A program made the translations under genes and the position numbers. Under the pieces are notes generated by a model, which saw only the letters and a list, made by a program, of their open reading frames with translations, did not search any database and was not told the origin of the DNA. Below are positions 1-8,200 of a DNA stretch of 64,000 nt, in pieces. Position 1 is the stretch's first letter. Each line of letters begins with the position of its first letter. Source of the DNA: Mycobacterium sp. 852002-51971_SCH5477799-a (lineage in GTDB: Bacteria > Actinomycetota > Actinomycetes > Mycobacteriales > Mycobacteriaceae); assembly GCF_001667145.1 (NCBI RefSeq), contig NZ_LZIF01000106.1, positions 97,879 through 161,878 on the forward strand. Direction: 5' to 3'.

Positions 1-636
1 CTGCACCACCACACCACCGGGCAGACCGTGGAGCTGGAATTCGGCAGGCCCGGTCCCGGCGGCGCGGTGCAGCCGGCCGGCCGTCTGGTCCCCTACGACC
101 TGTACGGCGAGCAGCCCAAGGTGTGGCGGAACCTGCGCTTCGCGCGCTCCCAGATGCCCGCCGACGCGGTCGCGGTGCGGGTGGTCGCCGAGGACCTGTC
201 CCTGACGCCGGACGACTGGATCGCGCTGACCCCGCCGCGGGTGCCGGAGCTGCGCTCGTTGCAGGAGTACATCGGATCCAAGCGGCCGGTGCTGATGGAC
301 TGGGCGGTCGGGCTGGCGTTCCCGTGCCAACAGCCGATGCTGCATTCCAACGGCGTCACCGAGATCCCGGAGTTCCGCATCACCCCCGACTACAACGCCA
401 AGAAACAGGACACCGACACCTGGCAGGACGGCGTCAACGGCGGCCTGCTGGGCATCACCGACCTGTTGCTGCGGGCCCGCGTCATGTCGACATACCTGTC
501 CCACGACTGGGGCCGGGACTGGGGATCGCTGCGCAAATTCGACACCATCGCCGACGCACACCCGGCGCAGCTCGACCTGGGCACCGCCACCCGTACCGGC
601 TGGTGGTCGCCCGGACCGATTCGCATCAAGCCGTAG
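1..636 (+). CDS. embB: Arabinosyltransferase EmbB, C-terminal part (partial, 5' end outside window)
   Basis: The reading frame is open from base 1 and ends at a TAG at 634-636, giving the last 211 residues of a protein that should be about 1,100 residues long. The visible part is the soluble periplasmic carbohydrate-binding tail of Emb arabinosyltransferases, with PRVPELRSLQEY, DWAVGLAFPCQQP and GGLLGITDLLLRA. These match EmbB better than EmbA or EmbC as I remember them. EmbB uses decaprenylphosphoryl-arabinose to add arabinose to cell-wall arabinogalactan and is the main ethambutol target; the resistance-determining residues lie upstream of this window. Being followed by an unrelated secreted gene fits embB as the last gene of embCAB. 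Confidence 0.93.
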   Translation: MHHHTTGQTVELEFGRPGPGGAVQPAGRLVPYDLYGEQPKVWRNLRFARSQMPADAVAVRVVAEDLSLTPDDWIALTPPRVPELRSLQEYIGSKRPVLMDWAVGLAFPCQQPMLHSNGVTEIPEFRITPDYNAKKQDTDTWQDGVNGGLLGITDLLLRARVMSTYLSHDWGRDWGSLRKFDTIADAHPAQLDLGTATRTGWWSPGPIRIKP

Positions 637-772
637 CGAGCGAACGAGTACGGCGTCGCGAATGGCTTTGCGTCGTCATTATTCATTGGTTGAATAGTGC
701 GCGTGAATTAACGTAAGAGTAATTACTTTTCAGGGTTTACCGGCGCCATTTTCGGGTGAATACTAATTCCGC

Positions 773-788
773 TGTGATCTATTTCACA
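773..788. promoter_or_regulatory. CRP-type palindrome upstream of the 811 gene
   Basis: TGTGA-TCTATT-TCACA is a perfect match to the CRP consensus (TGTGA, six bases, TCACA), which mycobacterial CRP (Rv3676) shares. It ends 22 bases before the start codon at 811. A site this close to the start would more naturally repress than activate. The rest of the 637-810 gap is AT-rich and shows nothing else I can name. Confidence 0.6.
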
Positions 789-810
789 CCACGGAAAAGG
801 GTGGGCCCAA

Positions 811-1326
811 ATGCACACGCTGACACGCCTGGGAACCTGCACGGTCGCGGCCACGCTGCTGATCGCCCCGGCCTCGAGTTTGGCCATCGGGACCGCGGCC
901 GCCGAGGGCGGCGGCACCACCGTCGTGTTCGACAATTACTTGCGGCGTTGCGATTTCAGCAAGGTCGCCATTGCCCCCAAGGTGCCCGGTCCGATGCTCG
1001 GCACCGGGTCGGCAATCGTCCGCACCAGCGAGAACCGGGCTGTCGCCGAGGTGCATCTGGCCGATGGGCCCGAGCCGGGCATGCATTACGACGTCGGCCT
1101 CATCGAAGAACCGCGCCCGTCGTCGTCGACGTGTGGACCCGGGGACCCGGGAACCGCCTTCACGGGCATGGATCTCGACGGCGCGGGAAACGGAACGGCC
1201 ACCGTCATCGACACCATTCGCCCGGGCACGACCGGTGTATGGCTCATTATCGAGCGGCCCAATCCGAACTCACAAAACCCGGGCGAGTTCTACACGTCGG
1301 AGTTCCTGGTGCCGGTGCGCGCGTAA
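811..1326 (+). CDS. Small secreted protein of unknown function
   Basis: A 171-residue protein with a clear Sec signal peptide: MHTLTR, a hydrophobic core at about residues 9-30, and a likely cleavage after an Ala-rich stretch near residue 31. The mature part is rich in Gly, Pro and Thr and looks like a compact beta-rich domain. It has two cysteines (in RRCDF and SSTCGPGD) that could form a disulfide. I do not recognise the family. It lies in the same direction as embB but 174 bases downstream, behind its own CRP-type palindrome, so it probably has its own promoter. A hairpin at 1368-1383 follows the gene. No homologue sits here in the M. tuberculosis order as I recall it (Rv3796 differs). Confidence 0.8.
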   Translation: MHTLTRLGTCTVAATLLIAPASSLAIGTAAAEGGGTTVVFDNYLRRCDFSKVAIAPKVPGPMLGTGSAIVRTSENRAVAEVHLADGPEPGMHYDVGLIEEPRPSSSTCGPGDPGTAFTGMDLDGAGNGTATVIDTIRPGTTGVWLIIERPNPNSQNPGEFYTSEFLVPVRA

Positions 1327-1367
1327 CACCGCCGACACGCTCCGGTCACAACCGCGCCGGACGAAAC

Positions 1368-1383
1368 AGGGACTTCGGTCCCT
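1368..1383 (+). terminator. UUCG-tetraloop hairpin after the secreted-protein gene
   Basis: AGGGAC-TTCG-GTCCCT forms a six-pair stem closed by C-G around a UUCG loop, an unusually stable RNA tetraloop. It lies 42 bases after the stop at 1326. There is no T-run, which is common in mycobacteria. The same bases also resemble a DosR box core (12 of 14 positions of GGGACTWWAGTCCC), so a regulatory role for the next gene is an alternative reading. Confidence 0.45.
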
Positions 1384-1440
1384 ATCTTGACGCTCGCGGC
1401 AAATGTTGCGATGGAGGTATCGACGGCGCGAGAGGAAACG

Positions 1441-1884
1441 GTGTCGGCGCCATACGAGGAGACAAGACAGCAACCAATCCCGCCGGGTGAAGCCACCGGC
1501 GACATCGGTTCGGTACTGCCTGCAGACCCGCGCGCCGAAATCGACACATCGTCGGCCGTCGCCGAAGCGGCGACGCTGCCCCGCGGCTCGGCCATGCTCG
1601 TGGTGAAGCGGGGTCCCAACGTGGGGGCGAAGTTCGAGCTGAACCAGCCGGTGACGAACGTGGGCCGGCACCCGGCCAGCGACATCTTTCTCGACGACAT
1701 CACCGTCAGCCGCAGGCACGCCGAATTCCACGCCGCGAACGGCGAATTCCGCGTCGTCGATCTCGGCAGCCTGAACGGCACCTACCTCAACCGCGTCGCC
1801 GTCGACTCTGCGGTGCTGACCAACGGTGACGTGCTCCAGGTCGGCAATTTCCGGCTGATCTTCCTCAGCGCCCCGGGCGGATGA
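1441..1884 (+). CDS. FHA-domain protein, GarA paralogue
   Basis: A 147-residue protein whose C-terminal 90 residues form a forkhead-associated phosphothreonine-binding domain: GRHPASDIFLDD, VSRRHAEF and DLGSLNGTYLN hold the usual Gly-Arg, Ser-Arg-Arg-His and Asn-Gly residues. This region is very close to GarA (Rv1827), the kinase-controlled switch acting on 2-oxoglutarate and glutamate enzymes. The N-terminal tail differs: the GarA phospho-site ETTS is absent and only single threonines such as that in YEETRQ are present. I chose the GTG at 1441 because GAGAGG lies five bases upstream. An in-frame ATG at 1411 and TTG at 1387 have no ribosome site. It runs towards fadE35 with a 39-base gap. Confidence 0.82.
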   Translation: MSAPYEETRQQPIPPGEATGDIGSVLPADPRAEIDTSSAVAEAATLPRGSAMLVVKRGPNVGAKFELNQPVTNVGRHPASDIFLDDITVSRRHAEFHAANGEFRVVDLGSLNGTYLNRVAVDSAVLTNGDVLQVGNFRLIFLSAPGG

Positions 1885-1923
1885 CACGAGGAGACGATCT
1901 GCCCGGCGCGTAGCGTCTGACCC

Positions 1924-3705
1924 ATGAGCGACTACGCCGTTGAAGCGGTGGACCGACTGCCGTTTGCCACCGCCGAGAAATCCCAGCGCTACGCGACGGA
2001 GAACTACAGCGGAGCCGTCGGGCTCAATTGGTACCTCACCGATCCGACGCTGCGGTTCACCATGGCCTACTACCTGGAGCCCGAGGAATTGGAACTGGCC
2101 GAACGCCACCTGATGCGCATCGGCGAACTGATGGGCGGCCCGGTGGCCCGGTGGGCCGAAGAGACGGATCGCAACCCACCGCAGCTGCAGCGCTACGACC
2201 GGTGGGGTCACGACATCAGCGAGGTGGTGATGCCGTCCTCCTTCACGCAGTCCAAGCGGGCAGTCCTGGACGCTCAGCAGGCGCTGCGAACCGAGGCCCG
2301 CTCGGCGAAGATCAGCTCGTCGCTGCCCATGTTCGCGTCGAATTACCTTCTCAACCAAGCCGATATCGGCATGGGTTGCGCGTTGGGCACCGGCGGCGGC
2401 ATGGTGCAGTCGCTGGTGGCCGCCTACGCGCCACCCGATGTGGCCGAGCACGTGCTGGCCAGATTCGCCTCGGGCGAGTGGGCCGGCGAGACGGCGCAGC
2501 TGCTGACCGAACGCACCGGCGGCTCCGATCTGGGCGCGCTGGAGACCACCGCGACCCGCCACGGCGACGCGTGGTTGTTGAACGGCTTCAAGTGGTTCGC
2601 ATCCAACTGCGCCGGGGAGGCGTTCGTCGTCCTGGCGAAACCCGAAGGTGCGCCGGATACTTCGCGAGGCGTCGCCAACTTCCTGGTGCTGCGGACCCGC
2701 CGCGACGGCTCGCGCAACGGGGTCCGCGTCCGGCGGCTGAAGGACAAGCTGGGCACCCGCTCGGTGGCCTCGGGTGAGGTCGAATTCGTCGACGCCGAAG
2801 CGTTTTTGCTGTCCGGTGAGCCCACCGACGCCGCCGCCGGTCCGTCGGACGGCAAGGGGCTGGGACGCATGATGGAGCTGACCAACGCCGCCCGCCTGGG
2901 CATCGCCTTGTTCGGGCTCGGTAATGCGCGACGCGCGCTGGTCGAATCGCTGTGTTACGCCCGGCAACGCCGGGCGTTCGGCGGCGCGCTCATCGACAAG
3001 CCGCTGATGCGACGCAAACTCGCCGAGATGATCGTCGATGTCGAGGCCGCGCAGGCGTTGGTGTTCGACGGCACCGGCGCCACCAACCACCGTCAGCCGC
3101 GCAGCATGCGTCAACGCATCGCCGTGCCGGTCACCAAGCTCAAGGTGTGCAGGCTGGGGATCACCGCGGCCTCGGATGCGATCGAAATCCACGGCGGCAA
3201 CGGCTATATCGAAACCTGGCCGGTGGCGCGGCTGCTGCGCGACGCGCAGGTGAACACCATCTGGGAGGGTCCGGACAACATTCTGTGTCTGGATGTGCGA
3301 CGCGGAATCGAGCAGACCCGCGCGCACGAGACGCTGTTGGCCCGGCTGCGCGATGCGGTCTCGGTAGCCGATGACGGCGAAGCCACCCGGCTGGTCGCGG
3401 GCCGCATCGAGGACCTCGACGCGGCGATCACCGCGTGGACCAAGCTCGACAGGCAGCTGGCCGAGGCGCGGCTGTTTGCGCTGACCCGATTCATGGGTGA
3501 CGTCTATGCCGGTGCGTTGCTCATCGAGCAGGCAGCCTGGGAGCGCGCCACCCGCGGTGGTGAGCGCAAGGCGCTTGTCGCGCGGCTGTACACGCAGCGC
3601 TACCTCGCCGATCGCGGGGCGCTGCGCGGTATCGATGCCGACTCCGACGAGGCGCTGGAGCATTTCGACGAACTGGCGGACGGCGCGCTACGGCTCGAGG
3701 ACTAG
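1924..3705 (+). CDS. fadE35: AidB-like acyl-CoA dehydrogenase FadE35
   Basis: A 593-residue flavoprotein of the acyl-CoA dehydrogenase superfamily. It resembles the AidB branch more than the beta-oxidation enzymes: TERTGGSDLGALET (flavin contact), RRLKDKLGTRSVASG, EIHGGNGYIETWP and NTIWEGPDNILCLDV are AidB-type motifs in the right order. The extra C-terminal helical region (about residues 450-593) is also AidB-like. The orthologue is Rv3797 and its substrate is unknown to me. The start ATG at 1924 gives MSDYAVEAVD. The gene converges on accD4, and the two stop codons share the bases CTAG at 3702-3705. Its place beside the mycolate condensation genes is conserved but does not prove a role there. 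Confidence 0.92.
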   Translation: MSDYAVEAVDRLPFATAEKSQRYATENYSGAVGLNWYLTDPTLRFTMAYYLEPEELELAERHLMRIGELMGGPVARWAEETDRNPPQLQRYDRWGHDISEVVMPSSFTQSKRAVLDAQQALRTEARSAKISSSLPMFASNYLLNQADIGMGCALGTGGGMVQSLVAAYAPPDVAEHVLARFASGEWAGETAQLLTERTGGSDLGALETTATRHGDAWLLNGFKWFASNCAGEAFVVLAKPEGAPDTSRGVANFLVLRTRRDGSRNGVRVRRLKDKLGTRSVASGEVEFVDAEAFLLSGEPTDAAAGPSDGKGLGRMMELTNAARLGIALFGLGNARRALVESLCYARQRRAFGGALIDKPLMRRKLAEMIVDVEAAQALVFDGTGATNHRQPRSMRQRIAVPVTKLKVCRLGITAASDAIEIHGGNGYIETWPVARLLRDAQVNTIWEGPDNILCLDVRRGIEQTRAHETLLARLRDAVSVADDGEATRLVAGRIEDLDAAITAWTKLDRQLAEARLFALTRFMGDVYAGALLIEQAAWERATRGGERKALVARLYTQRYLADRGALRGIDADSDEALEHFDELADGALRLED

Positions 3706-5288
3706 ATCGGGATGAGGCCGTGCTTCCGCGCCGTGCGGAACCACAGTTGCTTTTCCCGCAGCAGCTTCATCGACTTGCGCAACAGCAGCCTGGTCTGGTG
3801 CGGGTCGATGACGGCATCGATGAAGCCGCGCTCGGCGGCGGTCCACGGGATCGCCATGTTCAGGTTGTAGCCCTCGATAAAGTCCTTCTTGATCTGCTGC
3901 GCCTCGGGCGTGGTCGGGTCGGGGAACCGCTTCATCAGCAGCTGCGCGGCCCCCTCGGCGCCGATCACCGCGATGCGCGCGGTCGGCCAGGCGAAGTTGA
4001 AGTCGGCGGTCAGCTGCCTGGACCCCATGACGGCGTAGGCGCCGCCGTATGACTTGCGGACGGTGATCGTCACCTTCGGCACGTCGGCCTCCACGACCGA
4101 GTACAGGAACCGGCCGCCGCGCTTGATGATGCCGTTCTTCTCCTGCTCGGCGCCGGGCAGGAAGCCCGGTGTGTCCACCACGAAGACCAGCGGGATGTTG
4201 AACGCGTCGCAGAACCGGATGAAGCGCGCCGCCTTGTCGGAGGCCTCGTTGTCGATCGATCCCGACAGGTGCATGGGCTGGTTGGCGATCACCCCCACCG
4301 GGCGTCCGTCGACCCGGGCGTACCCAGTGATGATGGCCGGCCCGTGCTGGGCGGCGACCTCGAGAAAGTCACCGTCGTCGAAGATCCGCAACAGGATCTC
4401 GTGCATGTCGTAGGCCATGTTGTCCGAGTCCGGCACGATCGTGTCGAGCTCCAGATCGGTCGGGGTCGTCTCCGGCTCCAGGCCCGGGTTGACGATCGGC
4501 GGCTCGCTGACGGCGCTCGACGGCAGGAACGACAGGAAGTCACGAACGTACTGGAACGCCTCGGCCTCGGAGTTCACCACCTGGTGGATGTTGCCGTAGC
4601 GGGCCTGCGCGTCCGAGCCGCCGAGCTCGTCGAGGGTGACGTCCTCGCCGGTGACTTCCCGGATCACATCGGGGCCGGTGACGAAGAAGTAGCCCTGGTC
4701 GCGCACCGAGACCAGCAGGTCGTCCTGGATCGGCGAATACACCGCTCCCCCAGCGCATTTGCCGAAGATGAGGGAGATCTGCGGCACCAGCCCGGACAGC
4801 GCCTCGTGGCGGCGGCCCAGCTCGGCATACCAGGCCAGCGAGGTGACCGCGTCCTGGATGCGGGCGCCACCCGAGTCCTGGATGCCGATGATCGGGCAGC
4901 CGACCATCGCACACCACTCCATCAGGCGAGCGACCTTGCGGCCGAACATCTCGCCGACCGTGCCCTGGAACACGGTCTGGTCGTGGGAGAACACCCCGAC
5001 CGGACGGCCGTCGATCATGGCGTGGCCGGTGATGCAGCCGTCACCGTAAAGCGCGTTCGGGTCGTTGGGCGTTTTGGCCAGCGCCCCCACTTCCAGGAAG
5101 GTGCCCGGGTCGACCAGAGCGTGCACCCGCGCGCGGGCGCTCGGGATGCCCTTCTTGTCGCGCTTGGCGACGGCCTTCTCACCCCCGGGCTCTTTGGCCA
5201 GTTCCAGGCGTGCCCGGAGCTCGGCCAGCTTCTCGGCGGTGGTGTGCTGAATGGGAGCTGCCTCCGGAGCTGGCACGGTCTCCGTCAC
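3702..5288 (-). CDS. accD4: Acyl-CoA carboxylase carboxyltransferase subunit AccD4
   Basis: A 528-residue biotin-dependent carboxyltransferase beta subunit. Both halves of the crotonase-like fold are present: the acyl-CoA-binding half (GGARIQDAVTSLAWY, FGKCAGGAVYSP) and the carboxybiotin half (FVVDTPGFLPGAEQE, RKSYGGAYAVMGS). In the known pathway AccD4 works with AccA3, AccD5 and AccE to carboxylate a long-chain acyl-CoA, giving the alpha-carboxy extender that Pks13 condenses with the meromycolate chain. The start is a GTG whose first base is the last base of the pks13 stop (TAGTG, 1-base overlap), so translation is coupled. Orthologue Rv3799c. Confidence 0.95.
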   Translation of the reverse strand: MTETVPAPEAAPIQHTTAEKLAELRARLELAKEPGGEKAVAKRDKKGIPSARARVHALVDPGTFLEVGALAKTPNDPNALYGDGCITGHAMIDGRPVGVFSHDQTVFQGTVGEMFGRKVARLMEWCAMVGCPIIGIQDSGGARIQDAVTSLAWYAELGRRHEALSGLVPQISLIFGKCAGGAVYSPIQDDLLVSVRDQGYFFVTGPDVIREVTGEDVTLDELGGSDAQARYGNIHQVVNSEAEAFQYVRDFLSFLPSSAVSEPPIVNPGLEPETTPTDLELDTIVPDSDNMAYDMHEILLRIFDDGDFLEVAAQHGPAIITGYARVDGRPVGVIANQPMHLSGSIDNEASDKAARFIRFCDAFNIPLVFVVDTPGFLPGAEQEKNGIIKRGGRFLYSVVEADVPKVTITVRKSYGGAYAVMGSRQLTADFNFAWPTARIAVIGAEGAAQLLMKRFPDPTTPEAQQIKKDFIEGYNLNMAIPWTAAERGFIDAVIDPHQTRLLLRKSMKLLREKQLWFRTARKHGLIPI

Positions 5289-8200
5289 TACTTGCCCACC
5301 TCACTCGTCTGACTGGTTTCGGCCTCCACCTTATTCAGCACGCCGGCGAGGTGAGCACCGACCTTGCCGATGATCGGTTCGTCGATGGCCTGGATGTGCT
5401 CGCCACCGATCGGCACGACCTCGAGGTCGGCCACGAACTCGCCCCAGCCGCCGTCGGGCTGGCGAACCGCATATCGCGGCTCGAACTCGATGACGTCATC
5501 GTGGTAGCGATCGGCCATGTACAGGGTCACGTGCCCGTCATACGGCTCGATCCGGACGGTCTCGAGCGCCCGGTTGTCCAGGTAGGACGTCCGCTGGTGC
5601 TCGACGATGCCGCCCGGAATCTGCACACCGCTCTGCTGCACGATGTCGAGCACGAACTTGACCTGCCCCTCGTCGTCGAGCGCTTCGAGCTGCTCGTAGG
5701 GAATCGCGGGGATCTCGACGTTGAAAGTGCGCTCGGCGAACTTCGCGTACCGGTCCCAGCGCTTGCGGGTCTCCTCCTGAGTCTGCGGGATTTCCTCGCC
5801 GGCGCGCACGGTGTCGATCATCCCGACGAACCGCACGTCTTCGCCCGCCCGCTTCAGACCGATCGCGCACGCGTAGGCCAGCGCGCCGCCGAGCGACCAC
5901 CCGGCCAGGATGAACGGCTTGCCCGCGTTCATCTCCAACAGCTTCGGCACGTACTGCGCGGCCCGTTCCTGGACGGTGCCTTCCACGCGCTCGAAGCCGT
6001 ACATCGGTGTATCCGCCGGCAACCGCTTCAGCAGCGGCTCATAGACCACGGTCGAACCGCCGGCCGGGTGGAACACGAACACGGGTACCTGCGACTCGTG
6101 CTGCGGGGCCCGCAAGGTGCGGACGAAGCCGTCGATTTGACCGGCCTCCAAATACTGGCGGACTTTTTCGGCCAGCGCCTCGATGGTCTCCGACGTCTGG
6201 ACATCCTCGGTGGTGATGGCGCCCTCGGCGCGCTCCGAGAGCCGCTGCGCCATCTTGGCCGCGCTGTCCTCGTCGAGCTTGGGCAGCGGGTTGAAGATGC
6301 CGCCCGGCGACTTGCCCGTGACGATCGCCCACGTGGCGAAGGTGACCCGCTCGGCGGCATCACGTGGCGGCACATCGGAATTCAGAGCCTTGGCCACCGC
6401 CTCTTGGCTGAGCGCTGCCGCGAGGTCCGGCTTCGCGCCGTTGGTCGCCGCGCCCTTCGGGCCGGACGGATCCGTCGGGGGCGGCGGGATCGTCGCGTCC
6501 GACGGCGAAGCCGGCTGAGTCTCGGGCTCGGCCTGCGGGTCCGGTGCTGGTGCGGCGACCGACGCCGGCGTCGCCCCGCTGAGCAGCTGGGCCTGCTCTT
6601 TGGCGATCTCCTCGGGCGTCAGCGTCTTCTGGTGCTCGTGCAGCTGCTGGACCTCGTCGCGGTGCTCGACCGCGTACTCGATCAGCTTCTCGACGGCATA
6701 CAGGTTGGCGTCGCGCACGGCCGTCAACTGAATGGGCGGCATGTCGAAGTCGTATTCGACGCGATTCTTGATCCGCACCGCCATCAGCGAGTCCAGGCCC
6801 AGCTCGATCAGCGGCACCTCCCACGGCAGGTCCTCGGGCTCATAACCCATGGCCGCCGAGACGATCATGCCAAGCCGCTCGCCGATGGTCTCACCGGAAT
6901 CCGGTGTCCACCTGCCGACGCTGGACGGCAGGTAGCGGTTGGTCAGGCTGTCCGAGAGCGTCTCGGCGTCGTCCTCCTCGGCCGGCGCCGCGGGTGCCTC
7001 AACCGCGCCGCTCGTGGTGGTGGCGGCGATGGTCGCCCCGGCGCCCACCGCGGTCGGCAACGCGGCCACACTCTGACCGGCCCGCGACACCAGCGCGTCG
7101 TAGACCAGGGTGAAGGATTCGTCGATGCGGGCGTGCACCTGCACCGAGGCGCCACCGGGGTGCCGGGTCATCGTGGTCACCAGGCGGGCGCCCGCGCCGG
7201 GCACCGCGCGCTGCTCGGACGCCACCAGCTGAGCATCCGAAAGCACCTGCGCCGCAGCGGATCTCACTAGCGCGGCCAGATCAGTCTCGCCGTTGCGCGG
7301 TGCGTACTCCCAGACGTGGCGACCGTCCGGCAGCGCGACGTGGGTCCCCGGCATGATCACCGAGCCGTCGCCGGAGAAGTGCACGTCGAGCCAGTGCTCT
7401 TTGCGCTTGAACCGGGTTGGCGGGATGTTCGCGTAGTCCTCGGGGCCTTGCGCACGGCTGAACAAGGTGCGGATGTCCAGGTCGTGACCGTGCACGTAGA
7501 GCTGCGCCATGGCCGAGATCATCGACTCGACGTCGTCCTGCTTTTTGGCCAGCGTCGGAATCAGTTGGGCGTCATGCAATCCCGCGGCGGCGGTGGTCAG
7601 GCCGATCTGCATCAGCGCCACCGGGTTCGGTGCGAGCTCCAGGAAGGTGGTGTGGCCGCTGTCCACGGCGTTGCGCACGCCGTGGGTGAAGTAGACCGAA
7701 TGCCGCATCCCCTTGACCCAGTAAGCGACATCGTGGACCGGCTCGCCGCCGGGCTTGATGTAGCTGCCCTCGTGCACGGTCGAGAAAATGCCGACGGTCG
7801 GGCTCATCGGCTGGATGCCCTGCAGCTCGGCGGAGAACTCGCCGAGCAGCGGGTCCATCTGCGAGGTGTGCCCGGCGCCCTTGGTCTGCAGTTTGCGCGC
7901 GAAGCGGCCCTCGGCCTCGGCGCGGGCGACGATCGCGTCGATCTGCTCGGGCGGCCCGCCGATGACGGTCTGACTGGGTGCGGCGTAGACGCACACCTCC
8001 AGGCCGGGGAAGTCGCCGAACACCGTCTTGAGCTCGTCGGCGGAGTACTCGACCAAGGCCATCAGCCGGATGTACTCGCCGAACAGCATCGCCTCGCCCT
8101 CGCCCATCAGGTGCGAGCGCGACGCGATCACGCGGGCCGCGTCGGCCAGCGACAGTCCACCGGCGAAGTAGGCCGAGGCAGGCTCACCGAGCGACTGGCC

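Noticed and set aside
1270..3663. 797-codon minus-strand open frame opposite fadE35
   Set aside because: It is antisense to two well-supported genes, has no recognisable domain and is rich in Arg/Gly/His/Val, typical of high-GC shadow frames.
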